Under the pieces are notes generated by a model, which saw only the letters and a program-made list of their open reading frames with translations, did not search any database and was not told the origin of the DNA. Positions 1 to 11,400 of a stretch of 64,000 nt of DNA are shown here, piece by piece. Position 1 is the stretch's first letter. Each line of letters opens with the position of its first letter. Made by a program: the position numbers and the translations under genes. The DNA comes from Mantamonas sphyraenae (Eukaryota; CRuMs; Mantamonadidae): positions 124,001 through 188,000 of the forward strand of contig JAPMXV010000032.1 in assembly GCA_026936335.1 (NCBI GenBank). The letters run 5' to 3'.

Positions 1-645
1 CAACACAGTGGTGGCAGTATGTTTGGAGTCTTCCGTTCCTGCCTCTCACGCCTGGGTTTCTGACTTGCTGCGTGTTTGTATGTGTGTGTGTTTGTGCCCG
101 CTGACCGCCTTCCTGCACACATGCTCTTTTGGATGCCCGCAGATTGAAGACTATCAGAAGCTGGACAGTGAACAGGGGGCAAAGTAAGTTCCGCAGGTTC
201 GCGGGACCCGTGTACCGTACGCTGACTCTGTATGATGCCTGCTCTCGCCCTCTGGTTGTTTCCCTGTGTTTTCCTTCCGTGGGTGTGGGTATGGTTGTGT
301 GTGGTGCGGTGCAGGTACCTCAAGTGGAGCTTTGGCAAGTCGTTTGAGAAGGGCGAGATGCACTTTGGGTACGTGATGAAGTGTGCGCAGGCCAAGCGCA
401 GCAGCAAGAAGAGCTCAAGTGCGGAAACATACCTGGAATGGCAGTACTCGGGATCCACATGCCACGGCAAATACCTGCCTCGTTCCAACATAGCAGTGCT
501 CAACTTCTTCTTGCCAAACTCGGCTGTTGTCGTCACCTACCGCGTCATCAACGCAGACCGCATGGCTGTGTGCATTGTCGAGAGTGACAGTGTCAGCGAG
601 CCCACCATCCAGTACGGCAATATGTATCGTGTGGCGCGGGAGTAA
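1..645 (+). CDS. 3' end of an unrecognised protein gene (5' end outside window)
   Basis: Three exons fit: 1-16, 143-183 and 315-645, joined by introns with GTATGT and GTAAGT donors and CAG acceptors. Phases match (0, then 2) and the frame ends at TAA 643-645. About 129 residues are visible. The last exon encodes a compact, mostly beta-looking segment (CHGKYLPRSN, then a hydrophobic FFLPNSAVVVTYRV, then MAVCIVESDS). I do not recognise the family and assign no function. The next gene starts 55 bp downstream on the same strand. The exon structure is well supported by phase; the first 16 bases are less certain because only the donor is visible. Confidence 0.6.
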
Positions 646-700
646 CACACAACGGCGCGTCCTTGCCAACAAACAAACACCTTCCCTTGCCTCGGGCGAA

Positions 701-2802
701 ATGTCCAGCTCCTCGTCGGGTGATGAGGACAGCAGCGATGCGTTTGTGGCGTGTCAAGTGCACCAGCAACCGCACGTGCGCTACAGGTATGTGCTACGGC
801 GTCCTTCTTGGTTCTTTCCCGCCACGCAGCACACATTCCACACGCACGTTGGCACACGGAGTTATGGAGGGAAAGCTCACACACACACGGTGCGCACATG
901 GCTAATAGGCCACGCGGAATGGAGTCATTGGACAAACGCACGTCTGCATGGGTCAAACGACGCGTGGGCGTAGACGACGAGCGCTCCTGGCACCGCCTGC
1001 CACACGGCGTGCGCATGCTCACCTCCATGGGAGCCATCACCCTGTTGGAGCCAACTCGTGAGGGAGGACCTCGCAGCATCGCCTACACAGAGTCCGCGCC
1101 GCTGTTTTGTACCGAGAAGGAGTGGGAGAACGATGTCGCCGACCTTCCGCTCGTTCAAGACGTGCTCACAGGCGACAAGTTTGAACGCAAAGCCCTGGGC
1201 CTCACCTCCCTCGACGACATGCGTGCAGTCACCTTTGAGCTCCTCGAAGAGACCAAGGGCGACATGACTGTTCAGTGCCGTGTCGAGCGTGTGCAAACTG
1301 ACCGCCTGGAGCTTTTCCTCACCGCGCTCCCCGAGGCTCCCGCGTGCTTCCAAAAGGCCTTCACCTTTCAAATCCGCGGCACCTGCCCACAAGAACAGTG
1401 TCTCTCTCCCTACTCCCAATACCGCACCGGAGACACCGTGCGAGCGCGCATTCTGGCCATCCAACACGCCGTCACCACCACCACCACCACTGCCACCACC
1501 AACGACAACGGCAGCGACGCCATGCAGACAGAAGATGACCCACAGGTGCTTTTCAGCATTACAGCAGCGACGTCACACACCTCAGCACGCACTTTCTCCT
1601 CGGCTCAGGACACCCGCGGGTTCAGCGCAAAAACACGCATAGCACACGCCATGCGAACAGGCAGCAATCGGGAGGCATTTCGTGAGCAGCTGGAGGCCCA
1701 TTCAGCTAGCCACACACCCTTCCCCAGCCTCATGTGGCAGACCCGCCTGGGCAACAACGCACCGTTGTCTCTCGTACTGGACCTCACCCAGCGCCTGCAC
1801 AGTGGCACCTACAAGGAGCTGCGCACCCAGCAGAATCTTATGTGGTACACGAAAGAGGTCACCGAGGCGGAGGAGCACATGCAGGACAAGATGTACAAAG
1901 AGGCCGCCGACAAGTTCAAGAGTGCCCTCAGCGTATGGCGTGACACTCCACGCGCATTGCGCGGGCTTGCCCACGCCCATTTGAGCCTCGAGCAGTTTGC
2001 AGACTGTGAACACGCTCTCTTGCGTCTTCTCGAGTCATACGAAACCGACGCCGAACGCAGCCGGGACGATGAAACACACCGCATGCTCCACACCGTACGC
2101 ATGGAACTGTCACGGCGTAACCATGCCCTTAGCATGCGCCAGAAGCAACAGCAGCAACAGCAGCAACAGATGCAACAGATGCAACAGATGCAACGACACC
2201 GCGGGCCTCCTCCTCCTCCGCAACAGCAACAGCAGAGGCACAAACCACGCTCCATGCAGCGCTCCATGTCGCCCACAGCCGAGTGGGAGCCTGAAGCTGT
2301 GGCCACCCGACGCGAATCACGCATGTTGGGGGTCAAGGACGAGTATGGAAGCAGCAGTGGCTTGCACTTGTCTGTGGCCAGCATCCAGGCCGCCATGGCT
2401 GCAAAACGAAATGAGGAGGATGTCGCAATGGCTCAGGAGGAGAGAAAGCAAGCGTCGCAGCAAAACAGAAACAGAGAACATGGAGAGCGGGGACACAGAG
2501 AACAGCTGCAGCAACAACAACACGGACACCGGCAACAACAACAGCAACAGCAACAGCAGCCACAACGCATGGAACACAATCACCACTACCGTCACGCGAA
2601 CCAACACTACGGACAGCAACAACAACAACAACAACAACAGGGATACAACCACGGGGATCACGCTGGAGAGTGGCGGCAACCGCACCCCCGACGTGGCCAC
2701 TGGGACAGAGACAGATCACGGAAGCGTGAACGCCACGATCAGCAACAGCATCACAAATACCCGCAGCACGATACACACGACAGCAAGCGATCACGGCGAT
2801 GA
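701..2802 (+). CDS. TTC14: TTC14-like S1 + TPR protein with Gln/His/Arg-rich tail
   Basis: Exons 701-786 and 909-2802 (intron 787-908, phase 2) give about 659 aa. Residues ~140-245 read as an S1-like RNA-binding barrel (YSQYRTGDTVRARI, then QVLFSI). A conserved stretch follows (FREQLEAH, PSLMWQ), then a TPR pair at ~355-405 (AADKFKSALSVW, ALRGLAHAHLSLEQFADCE). The tail from ~430 is rich in Gln, His and Arg, in CAA/CAG runs. S1 followed by TPR and a basic low-complexity tail is the architecture of animal TTC14, a nuclear protein thought to act in RNA processing. A downstream ATG at 898 lies inside the proposed intron, so 701 is preferred. The family call rests on architecture and short motifs. 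Confidence 0.6.
2140..2640 (+). repeat. Gln/His-coding CAA/CAG runs in TTC14
   Basis: Several short CAA/CAG runs (near 2140-2180, 2218-2238, 2500-2560 and 2614-2640) encode Gln tracts mixed with His, Arg and Met in the TTC14-like tail. They stay in frame throughout. Confidence 0.85.
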
Positions 2803-2821
2803 GGAGCAGAGCAACAAAATT

Positions 2822-3478
2822 TCATTCTCGCTTGTCCTGCAGAGCTTCTGATCGCCTGAGCACTGCTTGCACAGCCTCGCGGTTCTCCTCTTCGTTCAAG
2901 TGGGCTCCTTGATCACTTTGGCCACCCGAGCGATCCTTATTCTTGGGTTCCACGCGCACACTGTGTGCTTTCAGCGCCTCCACGGCCGTCTTGATCTTTG
3001 CCACCTTTTCACGGTGCTCTGTGCGGCAGTACATCCATGCACCCACCGCTGTGATGCATGTAAAGTACACAGCCACATTGGACGCATGCATCACGTCACC
3101 TTTGGGCATGTGCGTACATGGGTCAGCCTCACGCCGCACGCTCCGCGAAAATTCCCCGAACGCAACGCGTCTCCTTCTCTCCTTCTCCCACTTACGTTTG
3201 CGCACAAACTCCACCACGCTGGCCAGTCCGCCAGCACCCATGCCATAAAGGAGGCTGTCTCGGAAGCACGGTATCTGTGTGCCCTGGCTCGCCGACTCGA
3301 AAAACGTCGGCGGCTTCTTTGGCGCAGGCGCACTCTGAGGCGTCGGTTTCGGCGTAAACTCGTCATCCACCTCCTCCTCATGCGCCTTTTCCTCCTGTAC
3401 ACTGTGCACATATACATCCTCCATAGGGCTTATTCCACATCTCGGCCCATGCGACCCACCGGTGGCCCTAGAAAACAT
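2822..3478 (-). CDS. COX20: COX20-like cytochrome c oxidase assembly factor
   Basis: The frame 3478-2822 is open for 218 aa. The core IPCFRDSLLYGMGAG, then a second hydrophobic helix (NVAVYFTCITAVGAWMYC) and a basic REKVAKIK, is the COX20/FAM36A pattern: a small inner-membrane protein with two helices that chaperones COX2 in mitochondria. The usual two-helix spacing is broken by a 32-residue basic insert. This is explained by a 96-nt in-frame intron, 3195 down to 3100 (donor GTAAGT, acceptor AAAG), which leaves an R codon at the junction and about 186 aa. The acidic, proline-rich N-terminus (residues 20-55) is not typical of the family. Translation from ATG 3478. Confidence 0.7.
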   Translation of the reverse strand: MFSRATGGSHGPRCGISPMEDVYVHSVQEEKAHEEEVDDEFTPKPTPQSAPAPKKPPTFFESASQGTQIPCFRDSLLYGMGAGGLASVVEFVRKRKWEKERRRRVAFGEFSRSVRREADPCTHMPKGDVMHASNVAVYFTCITAVGAWMYCRTEHREKVAKIKTAVEALKAHSVRVEPKNKDRSGGQSDQGAHLNEEENREAVQAVLRRSEALQDKRE

Positions 3479-3580
3479 CGGTTGGGAAAAGCTTGGTTCA
3501 GTTCACGGCCTCACGGGGCGCTGCATTGAGTGTGCGTGTTTCCATCTCTCTCTCATTCTCTCTCTCTCCACTCCCTCTCA

Positions 3581-6513
3581 TTAAACCAGCTTCAGCACCA
3601 GCTTGGCAATGTTGTATCCAATAACCAGCCAGTTGCGCGGTTGCGCCTCGTACCCGTTGACGATCTCCATCACCTCGTCTGCGATATCCACGCCCTCGAT
3701 GACCACCTTGAAGGCCTCCTCGAGCCAGCCAATCCAACCCAGTGGGCCCAGCAGCTTCGTAGCCAGCTTGCCCAACAGTTCCACCAGCTCCTCCACGTGG
3801 CAGGCGCTGATCGATTGCACCAGGCTGTGCAGCGTGTTGCCCATGGCCTTGAGTCCGTCACGCAGACGGTCGTGATCGCGGCTGTCGCGCAGATCCTCGA
3901 TGGCCTCCTCAAAGTCGTCCTTGGTCGTCTCCAGGTCTGCCTCACACTCCTTGATGTTCGACATCAGGTCCAGGCCCTGCATGGCGCCCTGCACCAGCAT
4001 GCAGATGTCGCCGTGGTTGCTGCAACCAAACTTGCTCTGCATGTTCATAAACTTGAGCAGTGCGGCCCCAAGGTTCTTGCCAAAGCCGTTGTAGTTCTTG
4101 CTCTGGAAGTCGCCCACAGCGTTGAACAGCTCCTGGTAGATTTCGGCTCCGCCGCTGGCAATCATGATGCCTGTGTCCAGGACCTTGACCTGGGTGATGC
4201 CCAGCTGCTGTGCCTGGCGCTCCAGCACCTGCACCAGCTCCGGGATCTGACAGTCGCCAAAGGCGGCGGCGGCCTTGTTGAGGGCGCCCGCAAGCGTCTT
4301 GAGCGCGTCCTCGTAGTGGTGGCCGTGGAACTGGCTGCTCATCGTCTCGAAATCCGAGTACACCACGCTCAGGTCGGCTTCACACGTCTTGAGGTTGGTC
4401 ACCACAAGCTGCAGCTCCTGGATGAGGCCGTTGAGAATCACACACACGGGCGAGTTGCACTTGAACGTACCGATGTGCGTGAGCAACGAGCCCAGATCCT
4501 GGCCCATCGCCGAGTAGTCTTTGGCCTCGGCGCTCTTCCCGATGGCGTACAGATCGTTGTACACGTCGGCGCCGTCAATGAGGATTTGCAGCTCGCCCGA
4601 CAGGCCGCTGGTCACGTTCGAGCCACCGAGCTGGGCAGCCGTCTTTTGGATGATCAGTGCCAGCTTGCTGAGGTTGCAGTCGTTGATGGCGCTGGCCACG
4701 TTGTGCAGTGCACCGGCCAGGCCAGAAACGCCCGTGCGCCACGAGTGCTGCGAAAGAGCCGTAACGGCGCTGTGCAGGTCGTTCCAGCCGGCGTCGAGGT
4801 CGGTGGCACACTGGCCACTGAGATCGGCTCCGACCACGGCCATGGACTCCAGGAGAGCCTCCATGACCTGGCACATGGGAGAGTCGCAGTGTGCGGTGAG
4901 CTGCAGGGTGTTGACAAGAGCACCCACCTTGGTGCCAAACTGGCCCCAGTTGTTGGTGGAGGCAGCCGTGATGGCTGCGTAGATGTCGTCGTACACGTCG
5001 GCGCCGTTGACGAGCAGAGCCACGTCGTTGTCCACGTTGGACAGGTTGGCCAACTTGAGCTTGGCGCTCTCGGTGGTCAGCACCTGGGCAAGCTCCTCCA
5101 GGTGGCACGAGGTGACACCCTGGGCAAGGTCGTCCAGGCCAGCGGCCAGGGCCTTGGCGGTGCTGATGAACTGCTTGCTCTTGAAGGCAGACACGGCCTG
5201 GGAGAACGACGTCTCGGCTGCGTTGAGCTCGTTGCGGCACTGACCCATGTCCTGGATGACAATCTGCGACTCCTGCATAAGAGCAATGACCACGGAGCAC
5301 ATGTTGCTCTGGCACGAGCTCTGCTGCAGCTTGAGGATCAGGGCACCCAGCGCGTTACCCATGCTGGGCCAGTTCTTGGAGGCTGCTGCGGCAGCCAGGT
5401 TGGCAATGTCGGTGGCAATCTGCACATCGTTGACCACCACGCTGGCTGCGCCACCTGCGTTGACGTGGCTCAGGTTCAGCGCACGGGCCTCGCTGTCCAC
5501 CAGCTGGGCGAGCTGCGTCAAACCGCACTGCTGCAGCGAGTTCTGCAGGTCCTGCAGCGAGGCAGCCAGTTGGGTCACACCAGTCACGTAGTCACCCTGG
5601 CTCCATGCATTCAGCGACGTCTTCATGGCGCCAAACGTCGTCTCAAGCGCCTGTTCGCAAGGTCCGGCGTCCTCCAGAACCAGCGAGACGGTGTCCAGCA
5701 GACCTGCCACCACCGTGCAGGCCTCGCTCGTGCATCCGCTCACCGTCTGCACCTTGGACACAAGCGTCTTCAGATCGTTGCCCATGGCCTGTAGTGGGTG
5801 GGGGGGGGGGGGGGTGCTGGGTGTGAGCGGTTGGTTCGTGGCGGAAGTGGCTGGCCCTTCGAAAAAAGGGGCAACTTTGCCGGAGGACGAAACTCACCGC
5901 GTAGTTCTTGGCCTTGGCGTCCTGTGCGAGGGCGTACACGTCGTTGTACACGTCGGCACTCTCCATCAGGATCTTGACCGACTGGTCGCTGATCGTGATG
6001 TTGCTGAAAAAGGTGTGGCACACGCAGGTGGTGGGCAGCAAAGGAGCGTCAGCGGAAGCGTTCCCCTTTCCTCTCTCGATTCACGCGGTTTCCCGAAGCC
6101 CGCAGAGGGCAATGCAGGGCATGACCAACCCGGACACGCAGGATACGTGGAGTCACGCGCGAATGTTGTTTGTGTGCGTGGTCATGGTGCACTTACCCCT
6201 TGCTGAGAGCGTTGACCAGCTGCTGGAGCTTGGTCTTGAGAGCAACAACGTTGCAATCCGTCACGGCCGACGAGAGGTCGTGCACAGAACGAGCAAGCGT
6301 TTGCACAGCCATGCCGTACTGCTTCTGCTCCAGGTTGCCCGACAGCGTCTCCACCGAGTTGAAAAAGTTCTTCAGGTCACCAGCACAGGCAGGCGACGAA
6401 ACCTGGCTGCTGAGGCCAGTCAGGAAGTTGCACGACGGAGTCGAGCACGCCACGCTCAGTTGAGCGCAGCACACAAGCATCACCAATGCCACGGCAATTC
6501 GTGCACGCATCAT
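3581..6513 (-). CDS. Secreted tandem-repeat protein (about 140-residue helical Cys repeats)
   Basis: Three exons, 6513-6197, 6003-5898 and 5788-3581, with phases 2 and 0, encode about 876 aa. The N-terminus is a signal peptide (RIAVALVMLVCCAQLSVA). The mature protein is one N-terminal half unit, five full repeats of about 130-145 residues and a partial sixth. Each repeat opens with a (G/S)ADVYNDxYA-like helix, then KNxxxMGxxLGxL, a CxSPMC-like cysteine pair, a QCxxDLxA cysteine, and CxLxxLAxxL near the end. Spacing and order are conserved, while sequence identity between units is low, so the duplication is old. No enzyme motif is visible. Extracellular or vesicular location is inferred from the signal peptide and paired cysteines. 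Intron 2 holds a 15-G run. I cannot name the family. Confidence 0.85.
5800..5814. repeat. 15-G homopolymer in an intron
   Basis: Fifteen consecutive G on the + strand (C on the coding strand) inside intron 2 of the secreted repeat gene, about 5-20 nt upstream of the acceptor, where it forms the pyrimidine tract. Confidence 0.95.
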
Positions 6514-6583
6514 CGGCAAGATGGGTTGGGTTGGAATTTTGGTTGTGGCACCCTGGCGACACAAAGCAACCCAGAGGCAGCCC

Positions 6584-7723
6584 ATGGACGACCGCTCCCT
6601 GCTCCAGACCAGCCAGTGGCACGAACGTTTCTCTCACTGTGGTCTGAAAACAACGGTGGTCGACCTTCCACCCGAGTTTGTGGACTACCTCGAGGCGGAT
6701 GGCCTCTTCCTGCCCTTCTCGGAAAAGCGGCACGGCCAGCTCGGCGGCGAGGACGACCTCGACGCGGACGATGACAAGCACGCAAGCTCAGAGGATGGAC
6801 CCAACACACACGAAACACAGTTCAAGTTCCCTGAGGTCGATGAAGCCATTCAGGGGGCCATCGACACGTACGGAGCCGTGGTGCCGAAGCTGCTGTGGTC
6901 CACACCTCGCGATGCGACCTGGATCAGCGCAGGAGGCAATCTCCGGTGCAGCACAGTCGACGACGTGTACATGCTCCTCAAGGCTTCGGATTTTGTGAGC
7001 CGAGACATCGAAGAGTGGCAGCAGCTGGGCTGTCAGACGCCACTGAGCCTCGTGCTGAAGAAGCACTACAATCTCAACCCGTCCAACGAGTTTCGCTGCT
7101 TTGTCAAGCACGGGGCCCTGCGTGGCATCAGCCAACGTGACTTTTGCAACTACTACGAACACTTGGTGGAGGCCAAGGATGATCTGGAAGAACGCCTGCA
7201 CGCATTCTTCCACGACAAGATCGAGCCTCACATGGCCGAAACTGGCCAGCTCGACAGCTACGTCTTTGACGTGTATGTAAATAGCAAGAACAAAAAGGTG
7301 TTCCTGCTGGACTTTGCCGTGTACGGTCCGCCCACAGACCCGCTGCTGTTTACATGGGACGAGCTACACCAGGACGACGAGGCACTCAAGCAGCTGATCG
7401 CCCAGGAGGCGCAGGACAAGCCCGAGGGCCAACAACAAACAGGTAGCACGGACACAGTCGGCAACACTACAAGCACCCTCATTCAGAACGACGACGGTGT
7501 GCAGATTGAGCTGAACGAAGACAGCCTGCACTTTGTCAACACCGGCGAGTACCAATTCCGCATTGTGGACAACAAGGTCAACGTGCAACCCAACGGTTTG
7601 TTTGCATATCGCTATCCCATCGACATGCAGGATGTCGATTTGTCGTCCAAGGAGGCCATCGAAGACTTTGTGGCCATGCAGGAGCAGCTGGCGGCTCAAT
7701 TTGGGCCTGAGCCGGCCCAGTGA
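6584..7723 (+). CDS. CDC123: CDC123 (D123) eIF2 assembly chaperone
   Basis: Intronless, 379 aa from ATG 6584 (MDDRSLL). Family landmarks in order: a W-x-x-F N-terminal helix region, LPPEFVDYLEADG, an acidic loop, FPEVDEAIQ, PKLLWSTPRDATWI, NEFRCFVK, QRDFCNYYEHL and FLLDFAVYG. CDC123 has an ATP-grasp fold and binds eIF2 gamma to promote assembly of the eIF2 heterotrimer in the cytosol. An extra C-terminal region from ~290 (Gln/Thr-rich, then EYQFRIVDN) is compatible with family members. Its start lies 70 bp from the divergent start of the secreted repeat gene. The DNA upstream of 6584 stays open in frame, but a start there would add residues unlike the family. Confidence 0.9.
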   Translation: MDDRSLLQTSQWHERFSHCGLKTTVVDLPPEFVDYLEADGLFLPFSEKRHGQLGGEDDLDADDDKHASSEDGPNTHETQFKFPEVDEAIQGAIDTYGAVVPKLLWSTPRDATWISAGGNLRCSTVDDVYMLLKASDFVSRDIEEWQQLGCQTPLSLVLKKHYNLNPSNEFRCFVKHGALRGISQRDFCNYYEHLVEAKDDLEERLHAFFHDKIEPHMAETGQLDSYVFDVYVNSKNKKVFLLDFAVYGPPTDPLLFTWDELHQDDEALKQLIAQEAQDKPEGQQQTGSTDTVGNTTSTLIQNDDGVQIELNEDSLHFVNTGEYQFRIVDNKVNVQPNGLFAYRYPIDMQDVDLSSKEAIEDFVAMQEQLAAQFGPEPAQ

Positions 7724-7736
7724 CCTACCATCCTCC

Positions 7737-10455
7737 TCAGTCAAAGCCCACAGCGTCCCTGCCCTGCGACAGTAGCTGCACGCTGGTCTGACGAAACAGG
7801 TCCATGACTTGCGCCAGCTCGCTGCTGGTGAAGCATTTGTACAGCTGCTGCTCCTCGTCGGCCAGCATGTCCGCAATGCTGATGGCCCCGTCGTATTGGC
7901 CGTTCTCGTACATCATCCGATGCAAATATACAGTGATGAGTGGAATGCACTTGTTCCTGAGCGCCTGCAGCTCTTGCGCACGTCCGGGTTCCAATCGATG
8001 CGACGGCGTAAGGGCAACACGCGATCGACGATCCAGTGTGTCGTGTGCACCTGTGGAATCGCCCAACACGTGATGCATGTGCTCCTCTAGGTCCTTGTGC
8101 ACGGCGGCGTCCAAAGTCAGGTCGCGCAGCCACCCCGACGGAAACTGCAGCACAGCCTCCATCGACTTGGACACTTCTGACGTCAGCGCATCCAGTTCCT
8201 CCTTCCACACTCCGTACGCATACTGGTAGTCCTGCTGGTGGACATCTGCTTGCACGGAGCTCTTGTAGAACGAGCGGGGCTGCGGTTTCTTCGGCGCCTT
8301 TTGGTACACCTGCAGCCACTCTTGGTAACCGTTGATGCAGTTGAGCAGCTCGTCCAGACACAGGCGCTCCAGTACGACGTTCTGCCGCATGCGCACCGCC
8401 TCCCGCCCCTGGCTCCAGCGCGTGCGTGCCTTGCTCCAGTCCATCTCGTGCACATCCACCGTCTCCAGCAGCACACTGGCCGCCACATACTTGCTCTGCA
8501 GCACAAAGCGGCGAGCCAGTGCGTTGCTTTGGATCAATGCCTCCAGGTACATCGATTCGTCAAATGTCAGCCATTCCATGCTGCTGATTTTCTCCTCGTC
8601 CCGTGCGCTCACGCCCAGCAGCTCATCTTCCTGCTCGCGCAGATCCACGCCAGCCAAGACGTCCTTCTCCACGTCCTCTTCGTCCTCGTCCTGGTCCAAC
8701 CCACACATGTACACAACGACCGAGCGGCTGACCCGATGGATGTCGAGCGCGTCCGCGTCTGCAAACAACCCTGTGGACTCCTCTGCGCGCAGAGCCTCGC
8801 GTGTCAAATGCCAGTACCGTTCCCGATCTTCACTGTCGCGAATGTCCGCCAGGAAGCGTGTGTACATGTCCAGCTTGCGCTGTGTGTCCTTGAACTGTCC
8901 GATGTAGATGGCCACAATGTCCTTGTGCTGGTTGCCCGAGCGCAGCAGCTCGATGTACTGCTGCAGAGCCTCACCACACAACCACTCCACACGCCTGTCC
9001 TGTGACGCCTCGTTGTCGCCGTCTGTGCCCATCCCCGTTCCCACAGCGGCGTCGGCTGCTCCGTCGAGCGATTGCACGTGCGGCAGGAACAGCATAAAGT
9101 GTGCTACAAATCGCAAGATTTCCATAGAGCAGTCACCCGTGCCCAGGATGTCTGCAAAGAGGTCGAGAAGCCCCTGCAGGTCGTTGAGGATGATGTAAGA
9201 CTGCGCGACGTGGAAGAACGAGCTCGCCTGCGATCGAACCTCGTCCATATCGCTGTCCTGCAACGTTTCAAACAGCTGCGCCAGATCGAATTGGTTTGGG
9301 CGCGCGTTGGCTCGATCGGAGGCCCCCGACGTGGCTGCGACGTCCTTGGAGTCAAACGTTGGGTGATTGTCGAGGAAGGCGTTTGTCTGCCCTTGCAGCT
9401 CGCAGTGCAGAGAAGCCCAGACGTTGTCTTGCCAGGTGGCGCACACAGGTTGCATGTGGGTGAGGTTGCCAGCCATGTACGCGTGCACGGCGCGTTCGTA
9501 CTTGCCTGCAGTCTGCCCCCCTGTGCTATTGGGCTGCTGCGCAATGGCCTGGCAGGCCATCTGATACAAGTTGCGGTACTTGTTCCCCTCCAGCGCCACA
9601 AAGCTGCTGCCTGCGCCTGTGCCCTGACTCTGCGTCGTCCCAAAGTTGTCGTCGCTGTGCACGTCTGCCCCAGCAAGCATGGCCGCAAGCCACGGCTGGT
9701 TGAGTTCGCGGCACATCTCCTTGGCCTCTTCCATCTGACCTGCACGCACATAGTGCCACACACACTCAAACAGCAGCTCGCGTTGGCTGCTGCTGAGCTG
9801 AGTGGATGCGCCTGCGCGAGGTTTCGGCACCTGCAGCTCCGCCACTCCTTGGTACGTGGCCTCCAGCCAGCACAACGTCAACCAAATCTCTCTGCGCTCG
9901 GGAGCTTCTGCGTCGGAGCGCACGTGGGCGTCCAGAAGCGTACGCGGCGAGAAGAAGGGGCCGCGGAGCTTGTCCTCCAGCACACCCTCTTCGGCGTCGT
10001 CGCTGTCGAAGCGGTCATGGAGCACCTTGAGCAGAAACCACGTGTCTGACTCGGCTTGAAGCTGTTGCGCTTGATACAACTGTTGTTGGTGCACGCTACG
10101 CCTGTACTGCAGGTCCGGCCGTGAGATTTCGTACAGCTCCGCTGCTCGATCACTGCACACCGTTTGGTACGCGTCCAGCGTGCTCAGTGCATCCAGTGTG
10201 CTCAGCGACTCCATGAGCACTTCGGAGAACTGTTCAATTTCAGGTTGTGCTGTGTGCAGTGTCTCCCGCACGCGTGACTGAGTGTCCACACGTCGTGTGA
10301 GCATTGGGCGCGCGCATTCCACACCTGCCCACACACGTCCCGCCGCCGCCGAGTCCACTCACAAGTGATCCGTTCAGTTGGATGTCCATTCCGTCGACCA
10401 CACTGCTTCGGCTGCTGCCCGTGGACGATGAAGACATCGTGCTTGTGTTCAGCAT
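7737..10455 (-). CDS. NUP107: NUP107/Nup84 nuclear pore scaffold protein
   Basis: Exon 2 (10277-7737) is an all-helical 847-codon frame with Nup107/Nup84 landmarks: DTWFLLKVLHDRF, VWHYVRAGQMEEAKEMCREL followed by NQPWLAAMLAG, an acidic mid-region and a C-terminal helical stack. The protein is a member of the Y-complex of the nuclear pore. A short first exon (10455-10363) is proposed. It begins MLNTSTMSSSS and joins through an 85-nt intron (10362-10278, GTGAGT donor, CACTCAG acceptor, phase 0), giving about 877 aa. Reading straight through instead would give an arginine-rich N-terminus that does not look like protein. A second in-frame ATG at 10437 is an alternative start. The gene is divergent to the TMEM223-like gene. 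Confidence 0.82.
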
Positions 10456-10549
10456 CGACGTCGATTTTGGTCGGATGGTCGCTGCCGCACACTCTCCTTG
10501 CATCCCTCCACGATCCCTGCCGGCAGCACAGGCGCATACCACCATCCCA

Positions 10550-11230
10550 ATGACAATGCATCGGAGCCCACACAGCGACGTCAACACCGTGCGCATGCGC
10601 TGGCATCCAATTGGGCAGATGTTTGTACGCGGACGAGTTGCACGGGCTGCAGGAAAGGCCATCAAGGCGGTGGAGAAGCAAGCAGACAATGCACAGACGA
10701 TACTGTTGTATGAGAAGCAAATGGCAGGTTCAGACAGGCTTTTTGGACGCTTTGGGACGGGTCTTGCGGCTCTGTGTGGCGCAGGCGCCATTGTCCATGG
10801 ATGGATGCTTGTGGACGACCCACATGGAGAGACACGCTCCGAGTATGCAGCGCTGACCGGTGCTTACACCGTTTCGGCCATCATGTTGGCACTGACGGTC
10901 AAGAGGCAGGGGAACATTCTGACGCGACTGGAACGGGTGGGCCCAGAGACGTTGCGCCTCAACGCACGCACGCAGGTGGCCCTATCGGACCTGGAGTTTG
11001 TGGGTGTCAATGTGCGTGGCCAGAACATGCTTCGTGTTGGCGAGGCTGCGCTGAAGACCAAGCAGGCCACACGGGTGCGGAAGCGCGACGTCGTAGCCGC
11101 ACTGCGGGCACAGCCTGCCCTGTACATTCGGTTGAAAGGGGAGCGCACATACCGAAGAGCCGATCTCAGCAGTCCGGGAGCACACGTAGATGCACGTGCC
11201 ATCCTGGACACGTTTGCGCCGCCCTCGTGA
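10550..11230 (+). CDS. TMEM223: TMEM223-like mitochondrial membrane protein
   Basis: About 226 aa from ATG 10550. Features: a basic amphipathic N-terminus (FVRGRVARAAGKAIKAVEK) that looks like a mitochondrial presequence; TILLYEKQ followed by a hydrophobic helix; a second helix (YTVSAIMLALTV); and a soluble C-terminal part ending in YIRLKGERTYRRADL. The order and the ILLYE/LKG motifs match TMEM223, an inner-membrane assembly factor linked to COX1 translation in animals. The start is uncertain: in-frame ATGs lie at 10475, 10550 and 10595, and the frame is open further upstream across the NUP107 first exon. I chose 10550 to avoid that overlap. Confidence 0.6.
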   Translation: MTMHRSPHSDVNTVRMRWHPIGQMFVRGRVARAAGKAIKAVEKQADNAQTILLYEKQMAGSDRLFGRFGTGLAALCGAGAIVHGWMLVDDPHGETRSEYAALTGAYTVSAIMLALTVKRQGNILTRLERVGPETLRLNARTQVALSDLEFVGVNVRGQNMLRVGEAALKTKQATRVRKRDVVAALRAQPALYIRLKGERTYRRADLSSPGAHVDARAILDTFAPPS

Positions 11231-11400
11231 GCCAGCCCAACGAAAACTCTGTCCTTCCTCATCCCCCCATGGTTCGTTTCAGGTGTCCCGTCTTGTGTGT
11301 GGCACACCCCGTGTTCCCATGATGCGCTTCTGCCATCTTCTTGCTGGGCCTGTGTTTGCGCTGCTCCGGCGATGGGATTCCTCGCTGACACCCCAAGTTG

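Noticed and set aside
3530-5794. 754-codon open frame antisense to the secreted repeat gene
   Set aside because: It mirrors the coding strand's GC-rich, stop-poor codon use and is His/Leu/Val-rich with no domain; the opposite strand has a signal peptide, repeats and fitting splices.
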